Part shown: positions 1-9,150 of the stretch, piece after piece
Position numbering within the stretch: position 1 is the first letter of the stretch
Layout of the letters: each line of letters opens with the position of its first letter
DNA from: Roseiarcus sp963709185
GTDB lineage: Bacteria; Pseudomonadota; Alphaproteobacteria; Rhizobiales; Beijerinckiaceae
NCBI GenBank assembly: GCA_963709185.1
Contig: CAVPVQ010000025.1
Span: 1-64,000, forward strand
Length of the DNA: 64,000 nt
Direction of reading: 5' to 3'
Translations under genes and position numbers: made by a program
Notes under the pieces: generated by a model
What the model saw: only the letters and a program-made list of their open reading frames with translations
What the model was told of the DNA's origin: nothing
Database searches by the model: none

Positions 1-557
1 CGTTTGGTCTCAAAGATCACGTCGTCCGGGACATGGGCTTTCTTGCGCCGCGCTTCATCCGCCGCCCAATCTTCCGGCAGATACAGCCGATAGGCGATCG
101 GCAAGCTCGCCGCGTGATTGGCGATCGAGAGCGTCACCGCGATTTGACAATTGTCGATCTTGCCGAGCCGCCCGCAATATTGCCGCGCTACGCCGACCGA
201 ATGAAAGCCCTTCTTGGCGAAGCTTGTGTCGTCGACAATCCACGCCTCGATCTTGCCCTGCGCCTCGATCGCCGGCACCACGAGTTTGCGCACTTTGGCC
301 AGAACCGCCTCATCCGACCAAGCCGCCTGGCCCACCAGATGCAACAACGATTGATGTTTCGCCGAGACGCGAGCGGGCGCCACGACCGCCGCCATCGGCT
401 CAACGCTCTTGCGCTCGCCTGGCATCAAAAGACCCGTGCAATAATCAGCCAGCGGCCGCGCTCGATCGTCACGACCAAGAACCTCCGCTATGGAATCGAC
501 ATACTCCGCAAAACGCGCTTCACTCGATCGCTTCTCATGCTCCATCTTCGCCGCCAT
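1..557 (-). CDS. IS701-family transposase, C-terminus beyond window
   Basis: The minus strand is open from an ATG at 557 to the window edge, giving about 185 residues. The translation starts MAAKMEHEKR and contains the DDE-nuclease segment WIVDDTSFAKKG followed by GVARQYCGRLGKIDNCQ. That is the typical IS701 block with the first catalytic aspartates. The C-terminal part lies off the left edge, so integrity cannot be judged. Upstream of the ATG the sequence runs to a CTAG at 633-636, where the next IS begins. Family assignment is firm; the exact member is unknown. Confidence 0.85.
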   Translation of the reverse strand, partial: MAAKMEHEKRSSEARFAEYVDSIAEVLGRDDRARPLADYCTGLLMPGERKSVEPMAAVVAPARVSAKHQSLLHLVGQAAWSDEAVLAKVRKLVVPAIEAQGKIEAWIVDDTSFAKKGFHSVGVARQYCGRLGKIDNCQIAVTLSIANHAASLPIAYRLYLPEDWAADEARRKKAHVPDDVIFETK

Positions 558-632
558 TCGCCATTGAGCCGAATCAGCAAAATAGCAAATCCCAGAACCG
601 CGCGAATCTACGAAAATCGTGACTCAGTAGAA

Positions 633-1953
633 CTAGCAGGCTGCTGAAAAACTTGGCGCGTGACCGCGGTTGACGGGCGAGGGGGGCGATTTTTTGCCGT
701 TTGGGCGGCGCAAACGGCGAACAGGGGGCAAGGTCTTCGATCATTTTTGCCGATCACTCTGCCGCGACGCGCACTTCGCCTGTCGCCTGCAACAGTTTTG
801 GCAGGCGGACGAGATTGTAGGCGACAAGAGCGAGAGTGAAGACCGCCTTGACCTTGCTCAGCCCGCGCACTTTCAGTTGCGCGAGGCCGCCGACGATTTT
901 GCTCCAGCCGAAGCTTTCCTCGATCCGTTTGCGCTTTCGCATGTTGATCGCGTAGCCGAGGCTGGCGGCGACCCGCGGCGGCACGGCCGTCTTGCGGACG
1001 GCGCCCCGCTTGCTCACCGTCCCGTTGATGGCGACGTGCGGCTCGATCCCGCGCTGCTTCAGGCCCTCGACGAAAGCCTCGGCGTCATAGTTCTTGTCCG
1101 CGCCCAAGCTCGCGCCCTTCGGCAGAGCCCGCGTCAACCGCGCCGCCGCGTCGCGTTCGGCCGTGCCCGTCGCAAGGGTCGCTTCGGCGCCGACCACCAG
1201 GCCGTTGCGGTTCTCCATCAAGGCGTGGCCGAGATAGGCCAGCCGGCTTTCCTGGCCATCGCCCTTGCGATAGAGCCGCGCGTCCTTGTCGGTCGTCGAG
1301 GCGTGCGTCCGGTTCGACCGCTTGGTTTTCTTGAAGTCCCGCTGGCCGTTGCGCCCCGCCGCCGGCGGTTCGTCCGAGCCGTCCGTGGCCCGGAAACTCT
1401 TCATCGACGCCCACGCCTTCAGCACCGTGCCGTCGACCGAAAAATGCTCCGCGCTCAGCAGGCGCTTCACCCGCGGCTGGGCCAGCAATGCGGACAGAAA
1501 CCCTTGCGCGATCTCGCTCGTCAGCAACCGGTCGCGGTTCTTCGAAAACGTCGAGGCGTCGAAGACCGGATCGTCGATCCCCAGCCCGACGAACCAGCGA
1601 AACAAAAGATCGAACTCCAGCCGCTCGACCAACTGGCGTTCTGACCGGCTCGAATAAAGGAACTGCAACAGGCTCGCGCGCAACAGACGCTCCGGCGCGA
1701 TCGAGGGGCGGCCACCCGCTTCGTAAAGCGCCGCAAACGCGCCATCGAGCGCTTCAAGCGAAGCGTTCACCAGCTCGCGCATCGCCCGCAACGGGCGGCT
1801 CGCGGGAACCCGCGCATCGAGGTCCACGTAGGAAAACAGCGACCCGCTTGTCCGATCCCGCCCGCGCATCGAATCAATCCAGCGACCCTTCACCCCGAAA
1901 ACAGAATCATGCCACCGTCTCGGAAACCAGACCGTTTTTCAGCAGCCTGCTAG
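633..1953. mobile_element. Complete IS5/IS1182-type insertion sequence with 20-bp perfect terminal repeats
   Basis: The sequence at 633-652 (CTAGCAGGCTGCTGAAAAAC) is the exact reverse complement of 1934-1953. The outer CTAG on each side may be the palindromic target duplication, leaving an element of about 1.31 kb. It encloses one full transposase gene on the minus strand. It sits directly beside the IS701 relic on the left, and on the right it is 1 base from the stop codon of the next gene. Confidence 0.85.
754..1893 (-). CDS. IS5/IS1182-type DDE transposase
   Basis: This is a 379-residue, apparently intact transposase. The N-terminal region has the DUF772-type helical domain (GRPSIAPERLL, then YSSRSERQLVERL and LLFRWFVGL near residues 60-105). 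The DDE core follows, with FSVDGT (Asp near 154), LGADKNYD and a late RKRIEESFGW carrying the catalytic Glu. Length and layout are normal for IS5-superfamily elements with an N-terminal DUF772 domain. It is the only gene of the element bounded by the inverted repeats at 633 and 1953. Confidence 0.9.
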   Translation of the reverse strand: MKGRWIDSMRGRDRTSGSLFSYVDLDARVPASRPLRAMRELVNASLEALDGAFAALYEAGGRPSIAPERLLRASLLQFLYSSRSERQLVERLEFDLLFRWFVGLGIDDPVFDASTFSKNRDRLLTSEIAQGFLSALLAQPRVKRLLSAEHFSVDGTVLKAWASMKSFRATDGSDEPPAAGRNGQRDFKKTKRSNRTHASTTDKDARLYRKGDGQESRLAYLGHALMENRNGLVVGAEATLATGTAERDAAARLTRALPKGASLGADKNYDAEAFVEGLKQRGIEPHVAINGTVSKRGAVRKTAVPPRVAASLGYAINMRKRKRIEESFGWSKIVGGLAQLKVRGLSKVKAVFTLALVAYNLVRLPKLLQATGEVRVAAE

Positions 1954-1954
1954 G

Positions 1955-2302
1955 TCATGTCCCAGTCCGTCGGGGCACACTGCCAATTGTCGCCCCCGAC
2001 CGTTGCCGCGATTTCCCAGGGCCGAAGCCGCTCCCGCTTCGCATTTCCAAACAGGTCAGCAGCTCCACATAGCTCGGGGAGCCCTCTTTTGGCTGGGCGC
2101 ATATGCCGCGGGCGTTGGCTGGAAGTTGCACCCACCCTTGGTGCAATTGCTCTCGCGCCGCCTCTTCGTCGCGAATACAGCTTTCATAGGCGCCCGACTG
2201 GTCCTCGGGAGGAACCGCCGATCGAGCCGCCAAGCAAGAGATCCCGGGGTTCGTCGGCGACACGGATGCGGCCAACGTCATCGCAAAAAGCAGATGTGAC
2301 AT
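1955..2302 (-). CDS. Small secreted hypothetical protein, C-terminus probably altered by IS insertion
   Basis: The 115-residue protein starts at the ATG at 2302, preceded by a strong AAAGGAGAG ribosome site. An upstream in-frame extension to 2437 lacks such a site. Residues 1-20 form a short signal-like hydrophobic segment (MSHLLFAMTLAASV). The body has the pattern ESCIRDEEAAREQL...YVELLTCLEM, seen in small periplasmic proteins common in rhizobia. Its function is unknown. The stop lies 1 base from the IS end at 1953, so the last residues may be read-through from sequence exposed by the IS insertion. Confidence 0.6.
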   Translation of the reverse strand: MSHLLFAMTLAASVSPTNPGISCLAARSAVPPEDQSGAYESCIRDEEAAREQLHQGWVQLPANARGICAQPKEGSPSYVELLTCLEMRSGSGFGPGKSRQRSGATIGSVPRRTGT

Positions 2303-2646
2303 GGTCACGCTCTCCTTTGTATGTTCCGCCGTGATATCTGCGCGGTCCCCTCGCGCCGCATGGCGGCCTGGCCACCACAAACGTGTGATGGGCGGGCACG
2401 AGCGCGTGATGAGGCGCGGCCCGCGAAGATCTTTCACACCGACGGCGTCGTCGCGGTGGCGCGGATTGATCCCCCGCGTGCGGCGGCGCTCGTGTCGATC
2501 ATTCAGCTGCCCAGTTGCCCGTCGAAAAGGGTCTTGATGTCGGCATCGGGGTCAGCTTGAGAATCGGCAATCGCCGCTTTGTGGCTGGTGTTGTTCGCGC
2601 CAACTTACCGGATGTCGCTTATTTCGGATGCCCAATTTGGCGCGAA
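2303..2646. other. Intergenic, no gene seen
   Basis: This stretch of about 340 bases lies between the small secreted protein and the NHL-repeat gene. The ORFs crossing it have no recognisable domain or ribosome site. I see no RNA gene or repeat. Confidence 0.5.
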
Positions 2647-3822
2647 TCACCGGCTGAGGCTGGGCCAAGGCTGATAGTGCGGGCTGCCCGTGTAGGCGTC
2701 GAGTCGGTTTTCGGGCACAAATCCGACCGGGATAAACTTCTGAAGACGACGACCGTCAATCGTCTCGCTGGTGTAGAGGTTGCCCTTGGAATCGACAGCA
2801 ATCATGTGGAGCAGAGTGAACTCTCCCGCAGCGTGCCCGGCGCTGCCGAAGCCGCCGAGGACTTGTCCGGTCCGATGATCAAGTATCCAGAGCACCTCGT
2901 TGCCCGCATCGACGACATAGATGTACTTCTGCGCGGCGTCTGGTGAAAATGCGACATCAAGTGCTGAGCCGATGGCCTGACGGCCGGCTGAACCGTCCAG
3001 GGAAGGCGAATAGCCGGTTCCCGGTTTCACCACGATGACTCGTTTCAGGACGCCCATCTTATCGAAGACCTCAATCCGGTCATTGCCTCGGTCGCAGACG
3101 TAGAGCAGTCCGTCATGGTCGAAGACGACGCAATGTGGATGGCCGCCGCCCATCAGCGCGAACAGGCCCTTATCGGCGCCGGCGTCGCCCCACTGGCGCA
3201 GAAACCTGCCTTGCGCGTCGAAAACCACCACTCGGTGGTTGCCATAGCCGTCGGCGATATAGATGTCGCCATCGGCGTCGTCGACGGCGATGTCGGCGGG
3301 CTCATTGAGAAGGGTTGGGCTTCTGTTGGCGCCGGGTTCGCCGCATTTTTCATCGGAGTTGTCGCAGACACCCCTGCGGCCGATCTGCAGCAACATCGTC
3401 TTTCCATCGTGCGTCCATTTTTGCACGACGCCGTCGTTGTTGCCGGCAATCCAGATGTTGTTCTCCTTGTCGACGAAACAGCCATGGATTGATTTCGGCA
3501 TGACTACCGGATCGCCCCAGGCGTTCACCATGTCGCCGTCGGAATTGTACTCGATGACGACGGGCGCGGGCTGCTTTCCTACCTTCCGCTCCATCGCTGT
3601 GAGGTCGGCGCGGTTGACCCCAAATATGTGATCCTGATTGTCGACACAGATGCCACCTACCGAGCCGGTCACCCATCGATTGGGAAGAGGTTTTGGCCAA
3701 TATGGATCGACGAGAAAGCGCGGCACGTTGCTTTCGGCGGCGCGGGCGAAGTGGTCAAGATCGGCCGCCACCAGAGTCGCAAGTCCGAGAACGCCCGCAA
3801 GCACATCCTGCCGGATTCGCAT
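2647..3822 (-). CDS. Secreted NHL-repeat beta-propeller protein (peptidylglycine-lyase-like)
   Basis: About 391 residues from the ATG at 3822, which follows a GGGGAGAGG ribosome site. A start 12 codons upstream is possible but lacks one. Residues 1-30 are a signal peptide (MRIRQDVLAGVLGLATLVAA). Repeated NHL units follow: GGICVDNQDHIFGVN, IHGCFVDKENNIWIAGN, DIAVDDADGDIYIADGYGNHRVVVFD and LLYVCDRGNDRIEVFD. They form a six-blade propeller of the type annotated as peptidyl-alpha-hydroxyglycine lyase-like. In bacteria the substrate is generally unknown, so I claim only the fold and periplasmic location. Confidence 0.75.
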   Translation of the reverse strand: MRIRQDVLAGVLGLATLVAADLDHFARAAESNVPRFLVDPYWPKPLPNRWVTGSVGGICVDNQDHIFGVNRADLTAMERKVGKQPAPVVIEYNSDGDMVNAWGDPVVMPKSIHGCFVDKENNIWIAGNNDGVVQKWTHDGKTMLLQIGRRGVCDNSDEKCGEPGANRSPTLLNEPADIAVDDADGDIYIADGYGNHRVVVFDAQGRFLRQWGDAGADKGLFALMGGGHPHCVVFDHDGLLYVCDRGNDRIEVFDKMGVLKRVIVVKPGTGYSPSLDGSAGRQAIGSALDVAFSPDAAQKYIYVVDAGNEVLWILDHRTGQVLGGFGSAGHAAGEFTLLHMIAVDSKGNLYTSETIDGRRLQKFIPVGFVPENRLDAYTGSPHYQPWPSLSR

Positions 3823-4074
3823 GCCCTGCCTCTCCCCAAGTCCTTTGTTCGGCAACACTATCAGGCCGGAGGAAGCTGCTCAATGAGACTATTGCGCTTG
3901 CAGCGTGCAGATATCTGGGGCGAATGACGGTCCCCGCGCGCGTGGTAAATGGCGATGTTCTCCAGCGGGCTCAAGGCCCGTAGTTGCCACCGGTTCGGCG
4001 ACGGCTCGGCCGCGCGGGCCGCAACGCAAGTGAACGCTGAGCAAACCCCAAAAGGGGCCGATGTTGCGACCGAC

Positions 4075-4335
4075 CAGACAGCAAACTGGGGGATGGCGGA
4101 TACATCGGTGGCCCTCCGTCGATCTCGAATTTGTGCTTCGCGTGCGAATTATTGGCCATCGCTCTGGTATCCGATCGGGTACTCTGGCCTTGAGAGAAGG
4201 TTCGCCGCAACCTGGCCTATCGTTGGTTTGCCGCCTCGGTTTGGATCAGCAGGTTCGCGATCACCGGCATTCTCGAAGAACCGGTCGATTTGTGAGTACG
4301 ATTTGTCGCGTCACGTCCTTGAACGACGTGAGGCG
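4075..4335 (+). pseudogene. IS5-type transposase relic (N-terminal part)
   Basis: Fragments in shifting frames match a different IS5-type transposase from the one at 754. They read TGGWR..HRWPSVDLEFVLRV, then IIGH.SGIRSE, RRLCEEVRRNLAYRWFCRLGL with frame changes, then FSKNRSIC and EYDLSRHV. These correspond to the conserved GRPSIDPELMIRM-YCYGIRSERRLCEEV-NLAYRWFCRLGL-STFSKNRHGRF series of that group. Several indels and stops are present, and no catalytic domain can be followed. It is an old remnant; the boundaries are approximate. Confidence 0.55.
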
Positions 4336-4885
4336 GGTCTTCATCGCGCCAACGCCACCAGGAGCGCTGCTGCATCAAGCTCGGCCAGATCGAAATCGAC
4401 GGGGTCACATCGACCGCTTTGACGCCCTGGCAGGCGACGCCAGCGTCCTCATCTAGATCGGCGGACTGTTCGCCGAAGCGGGTGAACGGAGGGCGTCAAG
4501 CGCGACGACACGGATGCCGCAAGAGGCGGCCGACGTCGAGGTTTCTCCGTTTTTTCGCTAAGCCCCCAGCAGTGGCGCTTTCGGCAAGTTCATTCGTTGC
4601 GGCTCGATGAACCCGCCTCCGCTCGTGCGCCAACCGTCTGGAGTTAGTGAATACCCATCATCGCATTGACGCAAGCCTCAGCGTTCGGATAACGCGCGCG
4701 ATGCTTCGGCGTCGAACATTAGACGCCGATTGATAGGTCGAGCGCTCTGCCGATTCACCCCTGGGGCGTTGGAGCTGTTGACAATGAAGGCGACAACATC
4801 GCGAGTTGGCGCGAACATGTTTCCTGGTCCATGACTTGGCTCTGGTCCATCATGGGGAGCGACGCCGGCTTAGGAGAGACGCCGA
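4336..4885. other. Intergenic, mostly featureless
   Basis: This stretch lies between the transposase relic and the alpha/beta hydrolase. It may contain further decayed transposase sequence, but I cannot follow it. The ribosome site AGGAGAG of the next gene is at its right end. Confidence 0.4.
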
Positions 4886-5965
4886 ATGAACCTCACGAAC
4901 TCGCTGGCGCATTTAGCTAGAGGCCTATTCTTGGCGCTGTTCACTCTCCCTGCGTCCTCAGCCGATTACCCGACGCCTCAAGAAGGTGACTGGGTCGCTC
5001 ATGATTTTCGGTTTCACACGGGCGAAACTCTCAACGAGTTACGCATGCATTATACCACAGTGGGCGAACCGTCTGGCGCTCCCGTTCTCATATTGCATGG
5101 CACCGGCGGCCGTGGGGCCAGTTTTCTGACGCCCGGCTTCGCAGACGAGCTCTTCGGTCCGGGACAGCCATTGGATGCGAGGAAGTACTACATAATTATG
5201 CCCGACGCGATCGGCGCTGGCACATCGTCGAAACCTTCAGATGGCTTACGCGCCAACTTCCCGAATTATGATTACGATGACATGGTCAGCGCGCAGTACA
5301 GGCTGTTGACGGAGGGATTGGGCATTAACCACTTGCGCCTGGTTCTCGGCAATTCCATGGGGGGTATGCAGACTTGGATCTGGGGCGAGAACTACCCGAA
5401 TTTCATGGATGCTCTCGTTCCTATGGCGTCGCTCCCTTGGCAAATGTCGGGACGCAACTGGATGATGAGGCGCATGTTGATCGATGCAATTCGCAAGGAT
5501 CCCGACTGGAACAATGGTGACTATGTCGTCCAACCGCAAGCGATTCGGGTGGCTAATGTTTTCTTCGGCATCGCCACGAACGGTGGTACTCTCGCCTATC
5601 AGAAAATAACGCCTACGCGCGAGGCAGCCGACCGATTTGTCGACGATCGCCTCGCGGCGCCGTTCGCTGCCGATGCAAACGACTTCCTCTATCAGTGGGA
5701 GGCTTCGCGCGATTACAACCCAGCACCCAGCTTAGAACGCGTTACAGTCCCGCTGCTCGCCATCAACTCCGCCGACGACGAGCGCGACCCACCAGACACG
5801 GGAATCATGGAACGTGAACTCAGGCGGGTCAAGAATGGTCGTCTATATTTGATCCCAGAGGGCGAAGACACGCTTGGCCATGGCACCGTAGCAATGGCGA
5901 AATTTTGGAAATTTCAGCTTCAGGAATTCATGCGGGGACTGCCCCAGCGTCCTCACGGAAAGTGA
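4886..5965 (+). CDS. Secreted alpha/beta hydrolase of the MetX-like family
   Basis: The 359-residue protein has an AGGAGAG ribosome site before the ATG and an N-terminal signal peptide (cleavage plausible after PASSA, residue 26). It shows the alpha/beta-hydrolase pattern: HGTGGRGASFL near residue 71, the nucleophile elbow GNSMGG with Ser157, an Asp-rich INSADDERDP stretch and the catalytic His in GHGTV near 332. The sequence PDAIGAGTSSKPSDGL and the lid region resemble homoserine O-acetyltransferase-like hydrolases. A periplasmic location argues against a role in methionine synthesis. The substrate is unknown. It is flanked by IS elements on both sides. Confidence 0.8.
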   Translation: MNLTNSLAHLARGLFLALFTLPASSADYPTPQEGDWVAHDFRFHTGETLNELRMHYTTVGEPSGAPVLILHGTGGRGASFLTPGFADELFGPGQPLDARKYYIIMPDAIGAGTSSKPSDGLRANFPNYDYDDMVSAQYRLLTEGLGINHLRLVLGNSMGGMQTWIWGENYPNFMDALVPMASLPWQMSGRNWMMRRMLIDAIRKDPDWNNGDYVVQPQAIRVANVFFGIATNGGTLAYQKITPTREAADRFVDDRLAAPFAADANDFLYQWEASRDYNPAPSLERVTVPLLAINSADDERDPPDTGIMERELRRVKNGRLYLIPEGEDTLGHGTVAMAKFWKFQLQEFMRGLPQRPHGK

Positions 5966-6050
5966 ATTCGGCGCACCTCGTCGCCCTTGTAGGACAGGCG
6001 TCGCTGCATCGAGGTTCGAACGCATCGGATCATGAAACGCCAGCCTAGCA

Positions 6051-7404
6051 TTACAGTCGTGATTGCATTTTGCGATGGGCTTTTTGCGCTGCGGCTTGAT
6101 GAGCTCGGCGCCAGAGCGACCAGGCGATGACATAGGCGGGTTGGATGCGCTTTCGTGTGAGGCGCTGCGCTATCCGATGGATTTCCTGAATCGACCAGCG
6201 GATAAGGCTGGAGGCTTTCGCTTCGCGCTCGATGCGGTATTTTTGGGCGCAGGCTGATTGGCCTGATGGCGGATGGCCGCATCATGGCAAAGGCGAGCAT
6301 GACAAACGAGACGTGACGATGCCACCCGTGCCAGGACCGGGTCTCGTTGTGATCGAGCCCAAACTCGTTCTTGGCGGTCTCGAAACTGTCCTCGATCGCC
6401 CAACCATGACCCTCGATCCCGACCAGCGTCTTGATCGATGTTCCCGCCGGACACCAAGTGGTGAAGTAGGCGAGATCGCCATCGGCGATATGGCGTCGGA
6501 TCAAGAGTCCGCGCGTCCACAAACCATGGTTTTCATGGTTGAACTCTTCGGCTTCCAGATCGGCCAGCTCAAGATAACACCAGTCATGCAGGCGCGGCCC
6601 CCTGGTTCCGGTGCCCGCCGACAGGCGCTTCCAATCCGACGGCCCCAAGGCTTTGGCGATTGCCGCGGCCGTGCCGGCCACCCGACGCGGCTTGTCCCAC
6701 GAGCGAAAGGCATGGGTGGCGTCGACGCCGAGCACGTAGCCTTTGCCGGCGCGGCGCAGATCGCGCTCGATGTCGCCGACGCCATAGACCGTATCGGCCG
6801 CCACCCAGCGAAACGGCACACCCGCCGCGGTCGCGCGCTCGATCATCGCCGCCGCCAGTCGAGGCTTCGTCGCGAAGCTGACGTCGCCGGGCACATAGGC
6901 GCCCTTCAGGCGGACCGGGTCGTCAGCCCAACTCTTCGGCAGATAGAGGGCGCGATCGATGAAGGCATGGCCATGGCGCGAAACGTAGGTGGCGAAAACG
7001 CCGATCTGGCAGTTCGTGATCTTACCCGCCGAGCCGGTATATTGTCGCGCTACGCCGCACGAGGCGTTGCCCTGTTTCAGAAAGCCGGTTTCGTCGATCA
7101 CCAGCACTGCATCATCGTGAGCCAGATGCTCGATAACATAATCGCGCACCAGATCGCGCAGTGCGGCCGCATCCCAACGGTCTCGGCCCAGAAGTTCCTG
7201 CTGACGCCACGGACCAGGATCGCCCGCGGCCTCCGCGCGCATCCATCCGGTCTTGCGCCGCTCCTCGCCAAGCAACCCGTCGATAAACAGGCCGGCGCTC
7301 GCCGCCGTCCGCTCCTGCGCAAACAGCGAACGCATCCGTCTCTTCACGTCCCGAAGCGACGACGCCCACAACTCAAGCGTTGTCTCGATCGAGGCCCCTG
7401 TCAT
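6051..7404 (-). pseudogene. IS701-family transposase with two frameshifts near the C-terminus
   Basis: The start is the ATG at 7404 (MTGASIETTLELWASSL). The DDE region is intact to about 6290: VLVIDETGFLKQGNASCGVA, TNCQIGVFATYV, WVAADTVYGVG and EDSFETAKNEFGLDHNETRS. After MLAFAMM, one base missing (near 6270) moves the expected AAIRHQANQPAPK to another frame. A second missing base (near 6207) moves the expected LIRWSIQEI into the third frame, which then ends ...KMQSRL with TAA at 6051-6053, inside the terminal repeat. An apparent 527-residue ORF in this place is a read-through artefact. Confidence 0.8.
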
Positions 7405-7439
7405 CCATGATCTCCGAATCATGGTGACCCATGTTGGTG

Positions 7440-8840
7440 TGGACGGCCTCCGACGGCATCGAGTCGTGCCAGAATGAGGTTGTTGAGATCTCAGACAAAG
7501 GAGACCGTCCGTGGAACAAATTAGCCGAATTGGCATGGATACGTCGAAACATTTTTTTCAGCTCCACGGAGTGAACGCCGCCGAGAAAGTAGTCCTGCGC
7601 AAGAAGCTACGGCGCAAGGAGATGATTCCTTCTTCAAGGTTTTGGCGCCGACGGTGATCGGAATCGAAGCCTGCGGCGCCTCCCACCATTGGGCTCGGAT
7701 TTTGCAGTCGTTCGGCCACGAGGTGAAGTTGATCGCGGCTCAATTAGCCAAACCGTACGTGAAGCGCGGCAAGAATGATGCGGCCGACGCCGAAGCGTTG
7801 TGCGAGGCGATGAGCCGGCCAACGATGCGTTTCGTGCCGATGAAGACCCCCGAACAACAGGCGGTGTTGATGTTGGTCGGCTTGCGCGATCGGTTGATCC
7901 GCAATCGTACGCAATTGTCGAACGCCATCCGTGGCTATGCCGCGGAATTCGGTTTTGCAGCCGCCAAAGGTATGGCGCACCTCAATCCGCTGTTCGAGCG
8001 CATTCAACCGGATGAGAGTTTACCCGACCTAGCTCGCGAGATGTTCGCGTCCCAGGCTGAGGAATACGCTCAGTTGCAGACGCAAATCGTTGCAATCGAC
8101 GCCAAGCTCATAGCCTGGCACAAGGCCGGTGAATGTGGTCGACGCCTCGCGAAGGTGCCAGGTATCGGTCCAATCGGTGCGACTTTGCTGATGATGAAGA
8201 CCCCAGCGCCCGAGATGTTTCGATCCGGCCGTCAGTTCGCGGCCTGGATCGGCTTGACGCCGAAGGATCACTCGACCGCCGGCAAGGTCCGGCTCGGCGT
8301 CATCACGAGAGCCGGCGACGATGCCTTGCGGAGTGTATTGGTGGTTGGCGCGACCGGCGACATCCAGCATGTCCGACGCGGCGGGCGCGGGTCGCCCTGG
8401 ATCGTCGACCTTCTCAAGCGTAAGCCGCCGAAATTGGCGGCTGTGGCGTTGGCCAATAAGACGGCCCGCATCGCTTGGAAGCTCATGGTCACAGGGGATA
8501 GCTACAACGCGAAATCCACGCCCGTCGCCGTAGCGAGCGCCGCATAGAGATCAGCCAGACACGGGGAGCAACTCACCTGCAACCGTGCTGAGCCGATGCC
8601 AGAACTTGCAAGGTAACGAGCAGATGGTGTGATCGATCGATCCAAGACGCAAGACACTCCGTTGAATCCATTGGCAACGAAAGTCGCCCCCATGTTTGGA
8701 ACTCGCGTCGCGGAAACCATCTTGGCCAGCGTTCATGAGCGAGCGCAACAACAGGCCGGACATATGGACGCAAGCGATCTGATCAGAGCAACTGCACTAA
8801 CACCCTTGCTGGGAGGCGGCCTTCCACGTATGGATTCAGA
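7440..8840 (+). mobile_element. IS110-family (IS1111-like) element nested in IS701; ends approximate
   Basis: The element carries a DEDD-type transposase and more than 300 bases of non-coding sequence after it. The left junction is near a perfect palindrome CATGATCTCCGAATCATG (7407-7424), the kind of target preferred by IS1111-group elements. The right junction must lie before the IS701 end at 8863. IS110 elements lack classical terminal repeats, so the exact ends cannot be set from this copy alone. Confidence 0.6.
7511..8547 (+). pseudogene. IS110-family DEDD transposase, one frameshift
   Basis: The GTG at 7511 follows a GGAGA site and opens MEQISRIGMDTSK with the first catalytic Asp of the RuvC-like domain. 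Near 7628 one base is missing, so FFKVLAPTVIGIEACGA continues in another frame to 8547. The rest is well kept: KLIAAQLAKPYVKRGKNDAADAEALCEA (DEDD Asp pair), then the C-terminal IS116/IS110 helix-hairpin domain KVPGIGPIGATLL...FAAWIGLTPKDHSTAGKVRLG. The reconstructed length of about 345 residues is normal. Whether the single indel is real is open, given the many similar ones nearby. Confidence 0.8.
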
Positions 8841-8862
8841 GTTCAATCCCAACCGCAATTAA
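8548..8862 (+). other. Non-coding right end of the IS110-family element
   Basis: About 315 bases without a convincing ORF separate the IS110 transposase stop from the IS701 terminal repeat. In IS1111-group elements the guide (bridge/seek) RNA is encoded in this position, downstream of the transposase. I cannot fold it reliably here, so the RNA is an inference from family knowledge. Confidence 0.35.
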
Positions 8863-9150
8863 AATCACAACTGTAATGCTAGACTTGATGGGCTTCGCGT
8901 CAACGACAAAGCCGCTCCCGATATTTGGAGCGCGGTTCTCGCCGTTTGATCCGCGTTGAGTTCCGGAGCATCTGCTTGCCTTCCACACCTTTCGACGTTT
9001 GTATTTCGCGACAACGATGCGCGGCCTCGTTGCGAAGGGACAGTCGGCCGCAACCTATCCGCGGCTTGACATGCCGAGGGCAAGCGGTTGTATGGCAGCC
9101 TGACAAGAGCACATCCGATGGGAGGAATGGCGAAGGGGCAGCGGGACGTC

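Larger units (their letters stand above)
6049..8878. mobile_element. IS701-family element interrupted by an IS110-family element
   Basis: The left end at 6049-6064 reads CATTACAGTCGTGATT. The right end at 8863-8878 is its inverted copy with one mismatch. Both ends are flanked by CTAG (6045-6048 and 8879-8882), the 4-base duplication expected for IS701 elements. The transposase at 6051-7404 points left, and an IS110-type element fills the space between its start and the right end. This is a clear nested insertion. Confidence 0.8.

Noticed and set aside
670..1644. Long plus-strand ORF (324 codons)
   Set aside because: Antisense shadow of the IS5/IS1182-type transposase; Arg/His-rich composition and no domain.
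5953..7536. 527-residue reading of the IS701 transposase
   Set aside because: Both ends are artefacts: the N-terminal 44 codons lie before the true ATG, and the last 100 codons follow a frameshift.
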